From Firmicutes bacterium UBA5389 (GTDB lineage: Bacteria > Bacillota > DTU025): a DNA stretch of 13,752 bases. The translations under genes and the position numbers were made by a program. The stretch covers positions 1-13,752 of the forward strand of contig DHON01000097.1 in assembly GCA_002409965.1 (NCBI GenBank), given 5' to 3'. The notes under the pieces were generated by a model. It searched no databases. It had not been told where the DNA came from and saw nothing but the letters and a program-made list of their open reading frames with translations. This document shows positions 1-7,028 of the stretch, in pieces. Every line of letters begins with the position of its first letter. Positions within the stretch are counted from its first letter, which is position 1.

Positions 1-9
1 AACAGGCGT

Positions 10-138
10 CTAGCAGGGATTATAACGCAAGCTGGCGTATCGCGCAAAGACCAATTGAGAACTACTTAGCTCGTGGACGAGGGTGAGCAGAGGCGCGAGC
101 ACCGCTAGGTACACGACGAGCCACAGTAGACTGGTCAC
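10..138 (-). CDS. Small hydrophobic ORF ending after a HEL motif (possible peptidase remnant)
   Basis: This 42-residue reading frame starts at a GTG preceded by a strong GGAGGTGG ribosome binding site seven bases away, which is why I chose it over the longer frame. Residues 3-21 form one hydrophobic membrane segment, followed at once by His-Glu-Leu and then a short polar tail (SSSQLVFARY...) ending at a TAG. A membrane helix running into HEL is how many M50-like membrane zinc peptidases begin, but there the motif continues as HELGHA. Here the second histidine is absent and the protein stops 20 residues later. It may be a 5' remnant of such a gene or simply a small membrane peptide. The other two frames also close soon after HEL, so a single frameshift does not restore a longer product. 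The function is unknown. Confidence 0.35.
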   Translation of the reverse strand: MTSLLWLVVYLAVLAPLLTLVHELSSSQLVFARYASLRYNPC

Positions 139-301
139 CCGAAAACCACCTCCGCGAGTCGAAATCATCCCAACACTTGATTCTCTAGGCCCAGCGCGGG
201 TCCTCACCCCACGCCGTTTGCCAGACCGCCTCCAGGCGCTCGCTTGCTTCTCAGACAGACGCCCCTTGCGTACATCGTTCTACATTCCTACCCAATGTTG
301 T

Positions 302-313
302 GGTCACGTGACC
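302..313. promoter_or_regulatory. Perfect 12-bp palindrome upstream of the DUF cassette
   Basis: GGTCACGTGACC is an exact inverted repeat in the gap between the divergent small ORF and the coupled DUF genes. It lies about 100 bases before the GTG at 414. A possible -10 (TATATA, about 375-380) lies between it and the gene, with only a poor -35 (TTACCT, 351-356). It could be an operator, but a single palindrome of this length can also arise by chance. Confidence 0.3.
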
Positions 314-413
314 TCTCGTTGGGGGGCAGATCCAGTGGAGCGACGAGGAATTACCTGGCGAGTGACGAATGGTCTATATAGTACGGTACGTCACGTTTCA
401 AGGAGGTAGGCGC

Positions 414-851
414 GTGCTTACTCAGTCTGAGGCGGATGCACTGATAGCTGTTCCCAAGCGCATGCTCGAACGGGGACTGATCGAGCTTCCATCGCGCGGC
501 CAAAGGAAGTGTTACCCTGCTAAGTCCGTGGACGGACGTTCGGATTTCCTGTTCGATGTTCGCGTCAGCGGTGTAAGGGTGACCAATCGAACGTGTCAGG
601 AGCGCGCGCACGTGTCGGAAGTGCTTCTTCGACTAGACATGGACGGTCCTCCACACGATAATCCCGATGGTCAAGAGATCGTCGGCCCTCACTTGCACGT
701 GTACCGTGAAGGCTTCGCGGCGAGGTGGGCGTATCCTGTCCCGACAAAGATCCTGAGATACGGCCATTTGCTCCCGGACATCTTGTATGGCTTCTTGGAG
801 TACTGTAATCTTGTAGATATTCCATCGATCCAGGGAGGATTACAGATATGA
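414..851 (+). CDS. DUF6978-like protein, first gene of a coupled pair
   Basis: This is a 145-residue soluble protein with no signal peptide or membrane segment. I chose the GTG at 414 because AAGGAGG lies just upstream, whereas the ATG at 369 has no good ribosome binding site. The most recognisable stretch is LLRLD (71-75), GPPHDNPDG (78-86) and HLHVYREG (93-100), followed by WAYP. This His/Asp/Arg-rich block matches my memory of the DUF6978 family, usually about 150 residues long and of unknown function. The opening LTQSEADALI also fits. The clustered His, Asp and Glu suggest a functional site, but I cannot assign a reaction. Its TGA overlaps the next gene's ATG (ATGA at 848-851), so the two products are probably made together. 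The family assignment rests on recall, not a search. Confidence 0.75.
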   Translation: MLTQSEADALIAVPKRMLERGLIELPSRGQRKCYPAKSVDGRSDFLFDVRVSGVRVTNRTCQERAHVSEVLLRLDMDGPPHDNPDGQEIVGPHLHVYREGFAARWAYPVPTKILRYGHLLPDILYGFLEYCNLVDIPSIQGGLQI

Positions 852-1609
852 TCGACTCGGAGCATCTGGTCGAATCCTATTCAGCCTGGCTGAAGCACAG
901 GACCATAGCCAAGGACATCAGCGGAACAGTCGAGATAACAACTCCCTTCTTGGATCACAACAATGATCGTCTTCAGATCTACGTTGAGCGCCGTGGTGAC
1001 CTGCTGCGGCTGAGTGATGACGGTCACGTCATTCAGGGACTTTCAATGTCAGGTTGCGACATTCAGACGCCGAAACGCAAAAAGATCTTGGCCAGCATTG
1101 TGAATGGTTTCGGCGTTCAGCAGAACGGCGATGTGCTAGCAGTGGAATCGACCATCGACGAGTTTCCGTACAAGAAGCATCGCCTACTGCAGGCGATGAG
1201 ATCCGTAGATGACATGTTCATGACTTCAAGGAGTACCGTTGCATCGCTGTTTCTGGAGGACGTAGAGGCGTTCCTTGAAGCGCACGCGATCCGTTTCACC
1301 CCGAATGTCCAATTTATGGGGCGCAGCGGTTTCATCAACAAGTTCGACTTCGTAATCCCAGCCTCGAGAACGGCTCCGGAGCGACTGGTAAGCGCCATAA
1401 ACAGGCCCACTCGGGAAAGCACCGCCAGCCTGCTATTTGCGTGGAACGATACGCGAGCGGTACGTTCCGACAAGTCGGTGCTGTATGCGGCGCTCAACGA
1501 CACCGATAGACCAGTCCCTTCGGATCTCCTTGGCGCCTTGACAAGCTACGGGATAAAGCCCATCGCCTGGAGCCTTCGCGAGAACTACGTCTCTGAGCTT
1601 GCTGCGTGA
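848..1609 (+). CDS. DUF1828/DUF1829 two-domain protein
   Basis: This is a 253-residue soluble protein. Its ATG overlaps the preceding stop and has a GGGAGGA ribosome binding site inside the upstream gene. Residues about 25-120 look like DUF1828: ITTPFLD, then LQIYVERRGDLLRLSDDGHVI, then a region with many Lys and Arg. Residues about 130-245 look like DUF1829: FLEAHAIRFTPNVQFMGRSG, KFDFVIP, PER, LLFAWNDTR. The FDF...FAWND spacing is vaguely like a restriction-endonuclase-fold core, but I cannot confirm catalytic residues. The family has no established function that I know of. Its partner and compact two-gene format are reminiscent of mobile accessory modules such as defence or toxin-antitoxin pairs; that is inference. 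A strong hairpin follows 17 bases after the stop. Confidence 0.8.
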   Translation: MIDSEHLVESYSAWLKHRTIAKDISGTVEITTPFLDHNNDRLQIYVERRGDLLRLSDDGHVIQGLSMSGCDIQTPKRKKILASIVNGFGVQQNGDVLAVESTIDEFPYKKHRLLQAMRSVDDMFMTSRSTVASLFLEDVEAFLEAHAIRFTPNVQFMGRSGFINKFDFVIPASRTAPERLVSAINRPTRESTASLLFAWNDTRAVRSDKSVLYAALNDTDRPVPSDLLGALTSYGIKPIAWSLRENYVSELAA

Positions 1610-1625
1610 ATGAGCTCCGTAAGGA

Positions 1626-1663
1626 AGGACCCGCGCTGCTTCGATCTGCAGATCGCGGGTCCT
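1626..1663. terminator. Hairpin between convergent units, likely bidirectional terminator
   Basis: AGGACCCGCG (1626-1635) pairs perfectly with CGCGGGTCCT (1654-1663) across an 18-base loop. The loop and the first base of the right arm include the self-complementary GATCTGCAGATC (1643-1654), which may form an inner stem. The hairpin lies between the DUF1828/1829 stop and the end of the ABC operon on the other strand, so it could end both transcripts. Neither side has a clear U-tract, which lowers confidence. Confidence 0.6.
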
Positions 1664-1713
1664 CATCGTACACCCTAAGTCTGAACTACCATCCGGCGAC
1701 GCGCCCCAGGTTG

Positions 1714-1738
1714 CCTTCCCTAGAGAACCTTCCCTAGA
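1714..1738. repeat. 14-bp tandem duplication at the 3' end of ATPase 2
   Basis: CCTTCCCTAGA occurs at 1714-1724 and again at 1728-1738, a 14-bp period. The second copy overlaps the TAG stop of the ATPase gene. It looks like a small slippage duplication with no obvious function. Confidence 0.5.
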
Positions 1739-2840
1739 TTACCTTCCGCCGCTCCCTTTCGTCGTCCGAGATTTCCTCTTCGGCAGGGTACCACTTCACC
1801 TTGCCTAGTCGGACTCCGCACAGGTCTCCAACCTTGAAATCCCTGTGTTCATGGGTTTGAACTCTGATTTCGGTGTCACCGATATCCATGCGGTACTCGA
1901 CATAGTCACCGAGGAAGACGCGGTTCTTTATTCGCGTACGATAGCCGCCTTCCGGAGTGAGCTGAATCTCATTGGGACGGGTGGCAAGCACGGCCCTGTC
2001 GTCGTCCCAATCCCGCGGGATTTCGCACTCCAGGTTGCTGCTCGCTGAACCCGCCGGCCAAACCAGCCCGTCGTGCAATGCCGCCGGCACGAAGTTCGAT
2101 AGCCCGAGGAAGCTGAAGACGAACCTGTTGGCCGGGTTGTTGTATATATTCGTCGGGGTATCGACCTGTTGCACAACGCCCATGTCCATGACGAGCATCC
2201 TGTCGGACAGCGCCATGGCCTCTGCTTGGTCATGCGTGACGTATACGATGGTGAGGCCCAGCTTCTTCTGCAGGTCCTTTATCTCAAAACGCATGATCTC
2301 GCGGAGTTTGGGATCCAGGTTGGACAGCGGTTCATCCAGCAGCAGGACCTTGGCGCTGGCAACGATGGCCCTGGCCAGAGCGATCCGCTGCTGCTGACCG
2401 CCTGACAACTCCGAGGGGTATTTCTCCTCCAGGCCCGACAGGCTGGTATGTTTCAGTGCCTGCTTGACTTGGTCTGATATTTCCGCATTGCTCATCCGTT
2501 GGATGCGAAGAGGAAAGGCCACGTTCTCGAACACGTTCAGGTGCGGCCACACGGCAAAGGCCTGGAACACCATGCCGAGCTGTCTCTTCTCAGGAGGCAC
2601 GTAGAAGTTCTTCGCCTTGATCGACACAGGCCTGTCGCCCAGCCATATCTCGCCTCCCGACAGATCCTCAAACCCCGCGATCATCCTCAAGGTCGTGGTC
2701 TTGCCGCATCCGGAGGGCCCAAGGAAGGAGAAACACTCACCCTCCCTGATGTTCAGGCTGACGTCGTCGACTGCAGTCACTTTCCCGAAAGCCTTCGTCA
2801 CGAAGGACTTGGTGACGTTCTTCAGTACAACCTGGTCCAT
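1734..2840 (-). CDS. ABC importer ATPase 2, Fbp/Pot-type, canonical motifs
   Basis: This 368-residue cytoplasmic ATPase would power solute uptake through the permease encoded just upstream. Counting from the ATG, the motifs are intact: Walker A GPSGCGKT near 41-48, Q-loop near 93, signature LSGGQQQ near 145-151, Walker B VLLLDEP near 165-171, and the switch histidine of VTHDQAEA near 203. After about residue 240 there is a TOBE-like regulatory region (FLGLSNFVPA... VFLGDYVEYRMDIG). The overall size fits FbpC/PotA-type ATPases. The ATG overlaps the permease stop (TGATG); a GTG one codon earlier, still downstream of AGGAGG, is an alternative start. It is clearly paralogous to ATPase 1 in the same operon but keeps the normal P-loop, so this copy is probably the fully active one. 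The substrate class is not readable from this subunit. Confidence 0.93.
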   Translation of the reverse strand: MDQVVLKNVTKSFVTKAFGKVTAVDDVSLNIREGECFSFLGPSGCGKTTTLRMIAGFEDLSGGEIWLGDRPVSIKAKNFYVPPEKRQLGMVFQAFAVWPHLNVFENVAFPLRIQRMSNAEISDQVKQALKHTSLSGLEEKYPSELSGGQQQRIALARAIVASAKVLLLDEPLSNLDPKLREIMRFEIKDLQKKLGLTIVYVTHDQAEAMALSDRMLVMDMGVVQQVDTPTNIYNNPANRFVFSFLGLSNFVPAALHDGLVWPAGSASSNLECEIPRDWDDDRAVLATRPNEIQLTPEGGYRTRIKNRVFLGDYVEYRMDIGDTEIRVQTHEHRDFKVGDLCGVRLGKVKWYPAEEEISDDERERRKVI

Positions 2841-4564
2841 CACTGCCCCCTCCTTTCACGGGTAACGAACCTCAAGATCAGCTCGCCGATGACAATGATG
2901 ATGATGGCCACTCCAGCTAAGGCGCATGCCTGGACCGTATATCCCTCTTCATTGATGGAGTAGATGGCCACCCCCATAGTTCGCGTGAAAGGCCCGTAGA
3001 GCAGCAGCGAGGTCGTGAGTTCCCTCATGGCCGGCAGGAATATGAGGAAGAAGCCTGCGACCATTCCCGGCCGGATCAGGGGCAGTGTCACATCGAGTAG
3101 CGACTCGAAGTGACTGGCGCCGCAGGTGCGCGATGCCTCTTCCAGCGAATCGTGCACCTGCTCCAGCGAGGCAGAGGCGGACTTCATGGAAAACGCCATG
3201 TAGCGTGCGATGTACGCGATCAGGATGATCCAGATGGTGTTGTACAGGTTCAGGTAGAACGCCCCGCTCCACGTCAAGATGACGCCCACTGCCAGCACAA
3301 TCCCTGGTATGGAGTATGGCAGTATGCCGAGGACCTCAAGAACCCCTTTACCCCTGGGCTGTATTTTGACGATGACATATGCGATCATGGTTCCTACCAG
3401 CATCGTGATGACTGCCGACGTTATTGACAGGAAGAAGCTGTTCCTTATGGCGTCGCGCGCCATTCTCGACTCGAAGAGCACATACTTGAAGTTGTTCAGG
3501 GTCATGTTGGCGAGCTTCATGGGCACACCATACGCCTTCAGAAAACCGACGCCGAAGATGGTGAAGAGCGGCAGGATCACCGTGACGATCAGGAACACGA
3601 AGCAGACCGCAAGCAGCGGCGCCTTCCAGCCGCGCAGCTTGATCAGCATAGGCCTCATGCTCTTGCCCCTGATTATGTCGTAACGGCCGGTTCGCAGCAC
3701 CCGGCGCTGCAATGCCAGCGCCAGCACGACTACGGCCACCAACAGAATCGAGAGAGACGCTCCCTGCCTGATCCCCTCGAAGCTTCCCGAGGCCCGGTAG
3801 ATCAACTCATAGATCTTGGTCGGCAGAGTGAAGATGCCGTTGGAGAAACCCAAGATCGCGGGGACTCCGAAGTGCGACAGCGACGAAATCAGGATCAGCA
3901 TGGCGCCTGCAGCGATCGCCGGAACCACCAAAGGCATGGTGATCCTGCGTATCACCGTCAGCTGGTTGGCACCGGCGATTCTGGCCGACTCCTCCAGCGT
4001 CGGGTCCATTCTCTCCAGCGCCCCGGATACCTGGATGAACACGAACGGGAAGTAGTAGCACAGCTCCACGAAGACGATGCCCGCCAATGTGTTGATGTTG
4101 AACAGCGGAGTGCGCCCGCCCGTTAACGCCATGAACATCTTGTTTATGTAGCCCGCGCGCGGCGCCAGCAGCAATCCCCAGGCCATCGCGCCGATGAAGG
4201 GCGGGAACATGTAGGGGATCACAAAGAGCGACTTCATGAGCCCCTTGAGTGGAATGTCGCTGCGACCGATGAGCCACGCGAAGAAGAGCCCAACAACAGT
4301 GCCCAAGGTGGTCACGAAGAACGAGATCTTGACTGTGTTCCACATTGCCGCCAGGTTGTCGGGATCGGTTAGCATAGACGCAAATAGACTCCAGTCGAAC
4401 GACCAGTTGTAGAAGAAGACGTTGTACACGATCATCGCCACAGGCAAGACCACAGTGATGACCAGTATGATGGTGGAGATGACAAGCAGCAGCTGGCCGG
4501 TGTTGAACCTTGAGCCTTCCATTCTCCTGAGCTCGCTGCCCCGAAGAGACTGACCAGCTCTCAC
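2840..4564 (-). CDS. ABC importer permease, two fused BPD transporter domains
   Basis: This inner-membrane channel protein of 574 residues has two permease domains in one chain, as in FbpB/SfuB-type systems. I count about twelve membrane helices: roughly 24-51, 78-99, 111-133, 159-180, 210-237 and 270-287 in the first half, and 316-341, 375-400, 411-433, 441-459, 493-516 and 544-566 in the second. Each half carries an EAA docking loop: LEESARIAGANQ...MPLVVP (about 190-215) and LEEASRTCGASH...LPLIRPG (about 474-499). I chose the GTG at 4564 because it overlaps the upstream TAG (TAGTG) with GGAGG seven bases before it; an in-frame ATG further in (MEGSRF) is the alternative. The two EAA loops differ, which would allow two different ATPases to dock. 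The downstream ATPase 2 start overlaps its stop. Confidence 0.93.
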   Translation of the reverse strand: MRAGQSLRGSELRRMEGSRFNTGQLLLVISTIILVITVVLPVAMIVYNVFFYNWSFDWSLFASMLTDPDNLAAMWNTVKISFFVTTLGTVVGLFFAWLIGRSDIPLKGLMKSLFVIPYMFPPFIGAMAWGLLLAPRAGYINKMFMALTGGRTPLFNINTLAGIVFVELCYYFPFVFIQVSGALERMDPTLEESARIAGANQLTVIRRITMPLVVPAIAAGAMLILISSLSHFGVPAILGFSNGIFTLPTKIYELIYRASGSFEGIRQGASLSILLVAVVVLALALQRRVLRTGRYDIIRGKSMRPMLIKLRGWKAPLLAVCFVFLIVTVILPLFTIFGVGFLKAYGVPMKLANMTLNNFKYVLFESRMARDAIRNSFFLSITSAVITMLVGTMIAYVIVKIQPRGKGVLEVLGILPYSIPGIVLAVGVILTWSGAFYLNLYNTIWIILIAYIARYMAFSMKSASASLEQVHDSLEEASRTCGASHFESLLDVTLPLIRPGMVAGFFLIFLPAMRELTTSLLLYGPFTRTMGVAIYSINEEGYTVQACALAGVAIIIIVIGELILRFVTRERRGQ

Positions 4565-5769
4565 TATGACACCTCCTCCACATCTTCGTAGTAGCGGATG
4601 TCCTTGATGCTCAGGGCACACACATCCCCCTCGCAGAACGTACTGCCCTTGAAAGCCTCGTGGGAATCCTGTTGCACTCTGATCTCGATGCCGCCTACCC
4701 GGACACGGTATTCGTAGATGTTGCCAAGGTAGATCACTCGCGCTACCCTACCCCGAAGGGACTCCCGAGTCTCTCCTGGACCATGGGTCCCGTGGGTCCC
4801 GCAGGTCCCGTGGGTCCAGCAGGTCCCGCAGGTCCCGCAGGTCGCCGCGCCTCCATCAGCGCCGTCCCTCGACATCGCGATGTCCATTGGGCGGCAGGCG
4901 GCGTAGAACTGCCTGTTGTGCATACCGGCGGGAACGGGATACGGGAATGAGGTAGGCTCGGTATCGGCGCCGCCGCCAGCGCCCGCGATGTCTCTCACCC
5001 ACATTTCGCCGTCGACGATCTCCACCGGGATGAAGTTAGACAGGCCGAGAAACCGATACACGAAGCTGTCCGCCGGATTCCCGCACAGCTCCTCGGGCGC
5101 GCCCAACTGCCTTATGGACCCGGTCTTGTCCATGACAGCGATACGGTCGGATATGACCAGGGCGATGTCCTGATCATGCGTGACGTAGATGACGGTGATG
5201 CCTGTCTCATTCTGCAGTCGCTTGATCTCGAACCGCATCTCCTCGCGGAGATTGGCGTCGAGGTTGGTTAGAGGTTCGTCAAGAATCACCACATCCTGCG
5301 ATGCCACCAGCGCCCTGGCTAGCGCCACTCGCTGCTGCTGGCCGCCGGAGAGCTGGAACGGCAGCCTCGCAGCGTAGTCTGCCATTCTTACCTGCCTCAA
5401 GACATCGTTTACCTGCTCCTTGGCTTCTTTCCTGGGCACATTGCGCTTTTTCAGAGGATACAGCACATTCGCCTCAACCGTCATGTGGGGCCACACTGCG
5501 TAGTCCTGAAACACCACACCAACGTTTCGCTTTTCCGGAGGGATGAATATCTTCCTGTCCCGGCTGGCGACTACGCGACTACCGATGGTCACCTCGCCGC
5601 TGCACAGCTTCGTAAGGCCGGCGATGGCCCTAAGCACGGTGGTCTTGCCGCACGGAGACGGGCCGAGCAGCGTAAGGCACTCCCCATCCCGCACGTGAAG
5701 CGAGAAGTCCTCGATCGCAGTCTTCTTGCCATATTGAACTGTTATTCGGTCCAGCCTGACTTCAGCCAT
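4564..5769 (-). CDS. ABC importer ATPase 1, altered Walker A and repeat insert
   Basis: This 401-residue ATPase is encoded between binding protein 1 and the permease. The Q-loop (Q88), signature LSGGQQQ (140-146), Walker B VVILDEP (160-166) and switch histidine (H198) are all present. The Walker A reads GPSPCGKT (36-43), with proline where the P-loop consensus has glycine. Also, the usual Glu after the switch-histidine DQ is Ile (VTHDQDIALVISDR). Residues 309-330 are a low-complexity Thr-Gly-Cys/His tract encoded by a 9-bp tandem repeat, inserted in the C-terminal TOBE-like domain before the RVARVIYLGNIYEYRVRVGG strand pattern. It is about 33 residues longer than ATPase 2. The start is six bases after the binding-protein stop, with only a weak ribosome binding site. 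It may act as the regulatory or less active half of a heterodimer; that is inference. Confidence 0.92.
   Translation of the reverse strand: MAEVRLDRITVQYGKKTAIEDFSLHVRDGECLTLLGPSPCGKTTVLRAIAGLTKLCSGEVTIGSRVVASRDRKIFIPPEKRNVGVVFQDYAVWPHMTVEANVLYPLKKRNVPRKEAKEQVNDVLRQVRMADYAARLPFQLSGGQQQRVALARALVASQDVVILDEPLTNLDANLREEMRFEIKRLQNETGITVIYVTHDQDIALVISDRIAVMDKTGSIRQLGAPEELCGNPADSFVYRFLGLSNFIPVEIVDGEMWVRDIAGAGGGADTEPTSFPYPVPAGMHNRQFYAACRPMDIAMSRDGADGGAATCGTCGTCWTHGTCGTHGTHGPGETRESLRGRVARVIYLGNIYEYRVRVGGIEIRVQQDSHEAFKGSTFCEGDVCALSIKDIRYYEDVEEVS
4784..4846. repeat. 9-bp tandem repeat (7 units) inside ATPase 1
   Basis: Seven consecutive 9-base units, variants of TGGGTCCCG or CAGGTCCCG on the plus strand (the last one imperfect), lie within the ATPase 1 gene. 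Because the unit is three codons, copy-number changes keep the frame. On the coding strand it yields Gly-Thr-Cys/His triplets. The antisense strand would read Gly-Pro-Val/Ala triplets, but that frame is not judged a gene. Confidence 0.9.
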
Positions 5770-5775
5770 AGGGCG

Positions 5776-6771
5776 CTACTTCTTCCTCATGATCTCGATG
5801 AACTTGTTCAGCATGTCATCCTTCTCCGCAACCAACCTGTAGTCGTCAACAGGCAGAGCGGTGCCAAGAAGCTTGGGAAGGTCGACGTCGGCCAGCTTAA
5901 TCTCGGTCCGGATGGGGATGGTGTTGGCCTCTACCAGGACTTTCTGCCCTTCCAGCGACAGGATGAAGTCATAGAGGATCTTCGCGGCTTCAAGGTTCTT
6001 GGTACCCTTCACTATGGCTATGGGGCTGGGAACCACTGACGCGCCGCCCGCGGGATACACAAACCCAACCGGGGAACCCTGCTTCATCTGATCCTTGGCG
6101 ATGTAGTCCACGGCGATGCTCATGTCCCATTCGCCAGAGCCGACTTTGGTCACTGAGTCGCTTGAACCCTGCACCAACTTGATGTCGTTGGCCTTAAGCG
6201 CCTTCAGGAAGTCGTAACCGTATTTCGGGTTCTGCACGAAAGCCGCAACGGTGTAGAGCGTCGTTCCGGAGAAAGACGGATCTGTCATTCCAAGCAGACC
6301 CTTGAACTTGGGGTTCAACAGGTCGTTCCAGTCTTTCGGGATATCGTTGCCTTTGATGTTGTTGGTGTTGTAGGCGATGCCCAGCCCGACGATTCTGGCT
6401 CCGCAGTAGTAGCCGTCTTTGTCCTTATAGATTGCGTTGATGGTCTTGGCTTCAGGCGAAACATACTTCTCAAGCAAGCCCTGCTGTTTGAATTCCACAT
6501 AGTTCGTGGGTTCGCCCACCCAGATCATGTCGGCTGCGATTCCGCCAGCTTGCTGCTCCGCGGCGAGCTTGGTCAACACCTTGCCCGTCCCGGCTGTGTA
6601 GTAGTCGAATACAATGTCCGGGTATTTCTTGGCGAACGCCTTCTGCAGCGCCGAGAGCTGAGAGTCCTTCATGGACGAGTACAGCATGACTTTCATCTTC
6701 GGAGCCCCCACGGTGATGGCCGATGCCAACAGAACACTGAGCACGCACAGAACGAGTAGCGCTCTCTTCAT
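5776..6771 (-). CDS. Periplasmic solute-binding protein 1 of the ABC importer (AfuA/FbpA-like)
   Basis: This 331-residue protein is the first gene of the operon and should capture the ligand outside the membrane and deliver it to the permease. The N-terminus (MKRALLVLCVLSVLLASAITVGAP) is a Sec signal peptide without a lipobox cysteine, so it is probably soluble in a periplasm. The mature start VMLYSSMKDSQLSALQKAF, then YYTAGTGKVLTKL, DPSFSGT, SIAVDYIAKDQ and VVPSPIAIVKGTKN...AKILYDFILS, fit the extended COG1840-type family. That family includes ferric, phosphorylated-sugar, phosphoglycerate and aminoethylphosphonate binders. The position where ferric-binding proteins carry adjacent tyrosines has a single Tyr (VDYIA), so I leave the ligand open. 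The start chosen is ATG 6771; a GTG three codons earlier is possible. It is a clear paralogue of the divergently transcribed binding protein 2. Confidence 0.93.
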   Translation of the reverse strand: MKRALLVLCVLSVLLASAITVGAPKMKVMLYSSMKDSQLSALQKAFAKKYPDIVFDYYTAGTGKVLTKLAAEQQAGGIAADMIWVGEPTNYVEFKQQGLLEKYVSPEAKTINAIYKDKDGYYCGARIVGLGIAYNTNNIKGNDIPKDWNDLLNPKFKGLLGMTDPSFSGTTLYTVAAFVQNPKYGYDFLKALKANDIKLVQGSSDSVTKVGSGEWDMSIAVDYIAKDQMKQGSPVGFVYPAGGASVVPSPIAIVKGTKNLEAAKILYDFILSLEGQKVLVEANTIPIRTEIKLADVDLPKLLGTALPVDDYRLVAEKDDMLNKFIEIMRKK

Positions 6772-6817
6772 AAGTATCACCCTTTCACCTTAGTTGGGAT
6801 CTTGGCCGCCTGAGTCC

Positions 6818-6846
6818 AGAGTAAAGGGGCCACTCAGCTAAGTCAC
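6818..6846 (-). promoter_or_regulatory. Inferred weak promoter of the ABC operon
   Basis: Read on the minus strand, GTGACT (6846-6841) and TACTCT (6823-6818) are separated by 17 bases and lie about 50 bases before the binding-protein start. Both hexamers are poor matches to the consensus, as expected for an activator-dependent promoter. The start of transcription would be near 6811. This is inferred by eye. Confidence 0.35.
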
Positions 6847-6847
6847 C

Positions 6848-6859
6848 GTACCGCGGTAC
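6848..6859. promoter_or_regulatory. Operator candidate 1: perfect palindrome GTACCGCGGTAC
   Basis: This exact 12-bp inverted repeat lies in the divergent region between the two binding-protein genes. Its centre is at about -42.5 relative to the inferred transcription start of the ABC operon, the classical site for a LuxR-type activator. A near copy lies 37 bp away. Confidence 0.6.
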
Positions 6860-6880
6860 TCTATTCGCTGGTAGATGCGT

Positions 6881-6900
6881 CATAGTACCACGGTACTGTG
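6881..6900. promoter_or_regulatory. Operator candidate 2: near-palindrome AGTACC-AC-GGTACT
   Basis: AGTACC (6884-6889) and GGTACT (6892-6897) flank a two-base centre, and the outer CA/TG pair extends the symmetry to 20 bp with one mismatched pair. It shares the GTACC-N2-GGTAC core with operator candidate 1. Centre-to-centre distance is 37 bp, about 3.5 helical turns. Confidence 0.6.
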
Positions 6901-6966
6901 ACGCTACGAACCACGTTGGTCGAAGGCTGCATGGCTTGTGGAAGAGGATACCGGCAGAAGTTGTTG

Positions 6967-6972
6967 TATATT
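6967..6972 (+). promoter_or_regulatory. Possible -10 box for solute-binding protein 2
   Basis: TATATT lies about 57 bases before the ATG at 7029 on the plus strand. No convincing -35 is found at 16-18 bases upstream, so this is a weak suggestion. Confidence 0.22.
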
Positions 6973-7028
6973 ACTGTGGCGGGCGTCACGATCAGCCGCG
7001 AAACCCGCTCGCGAAGGAGGAGATATGG

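Noticed and set aside
381..389. GTACGGTAC upstream of the DUF cassette, resembling the GTACC-N2-GGTAC operators
   Set aside because: The half-site length and spacing differ, so it is not a convincing third operator.
4660..4950. Plus-strand frame with Gly-Pro-Val/Ala triplets resembling a collagen-like protein
   Set aside because: It is antisense to a well-supported ABC ATPase gene and its collagen pattern follows automatically from the 9-bp repeat; no ribosome binding site was seen.
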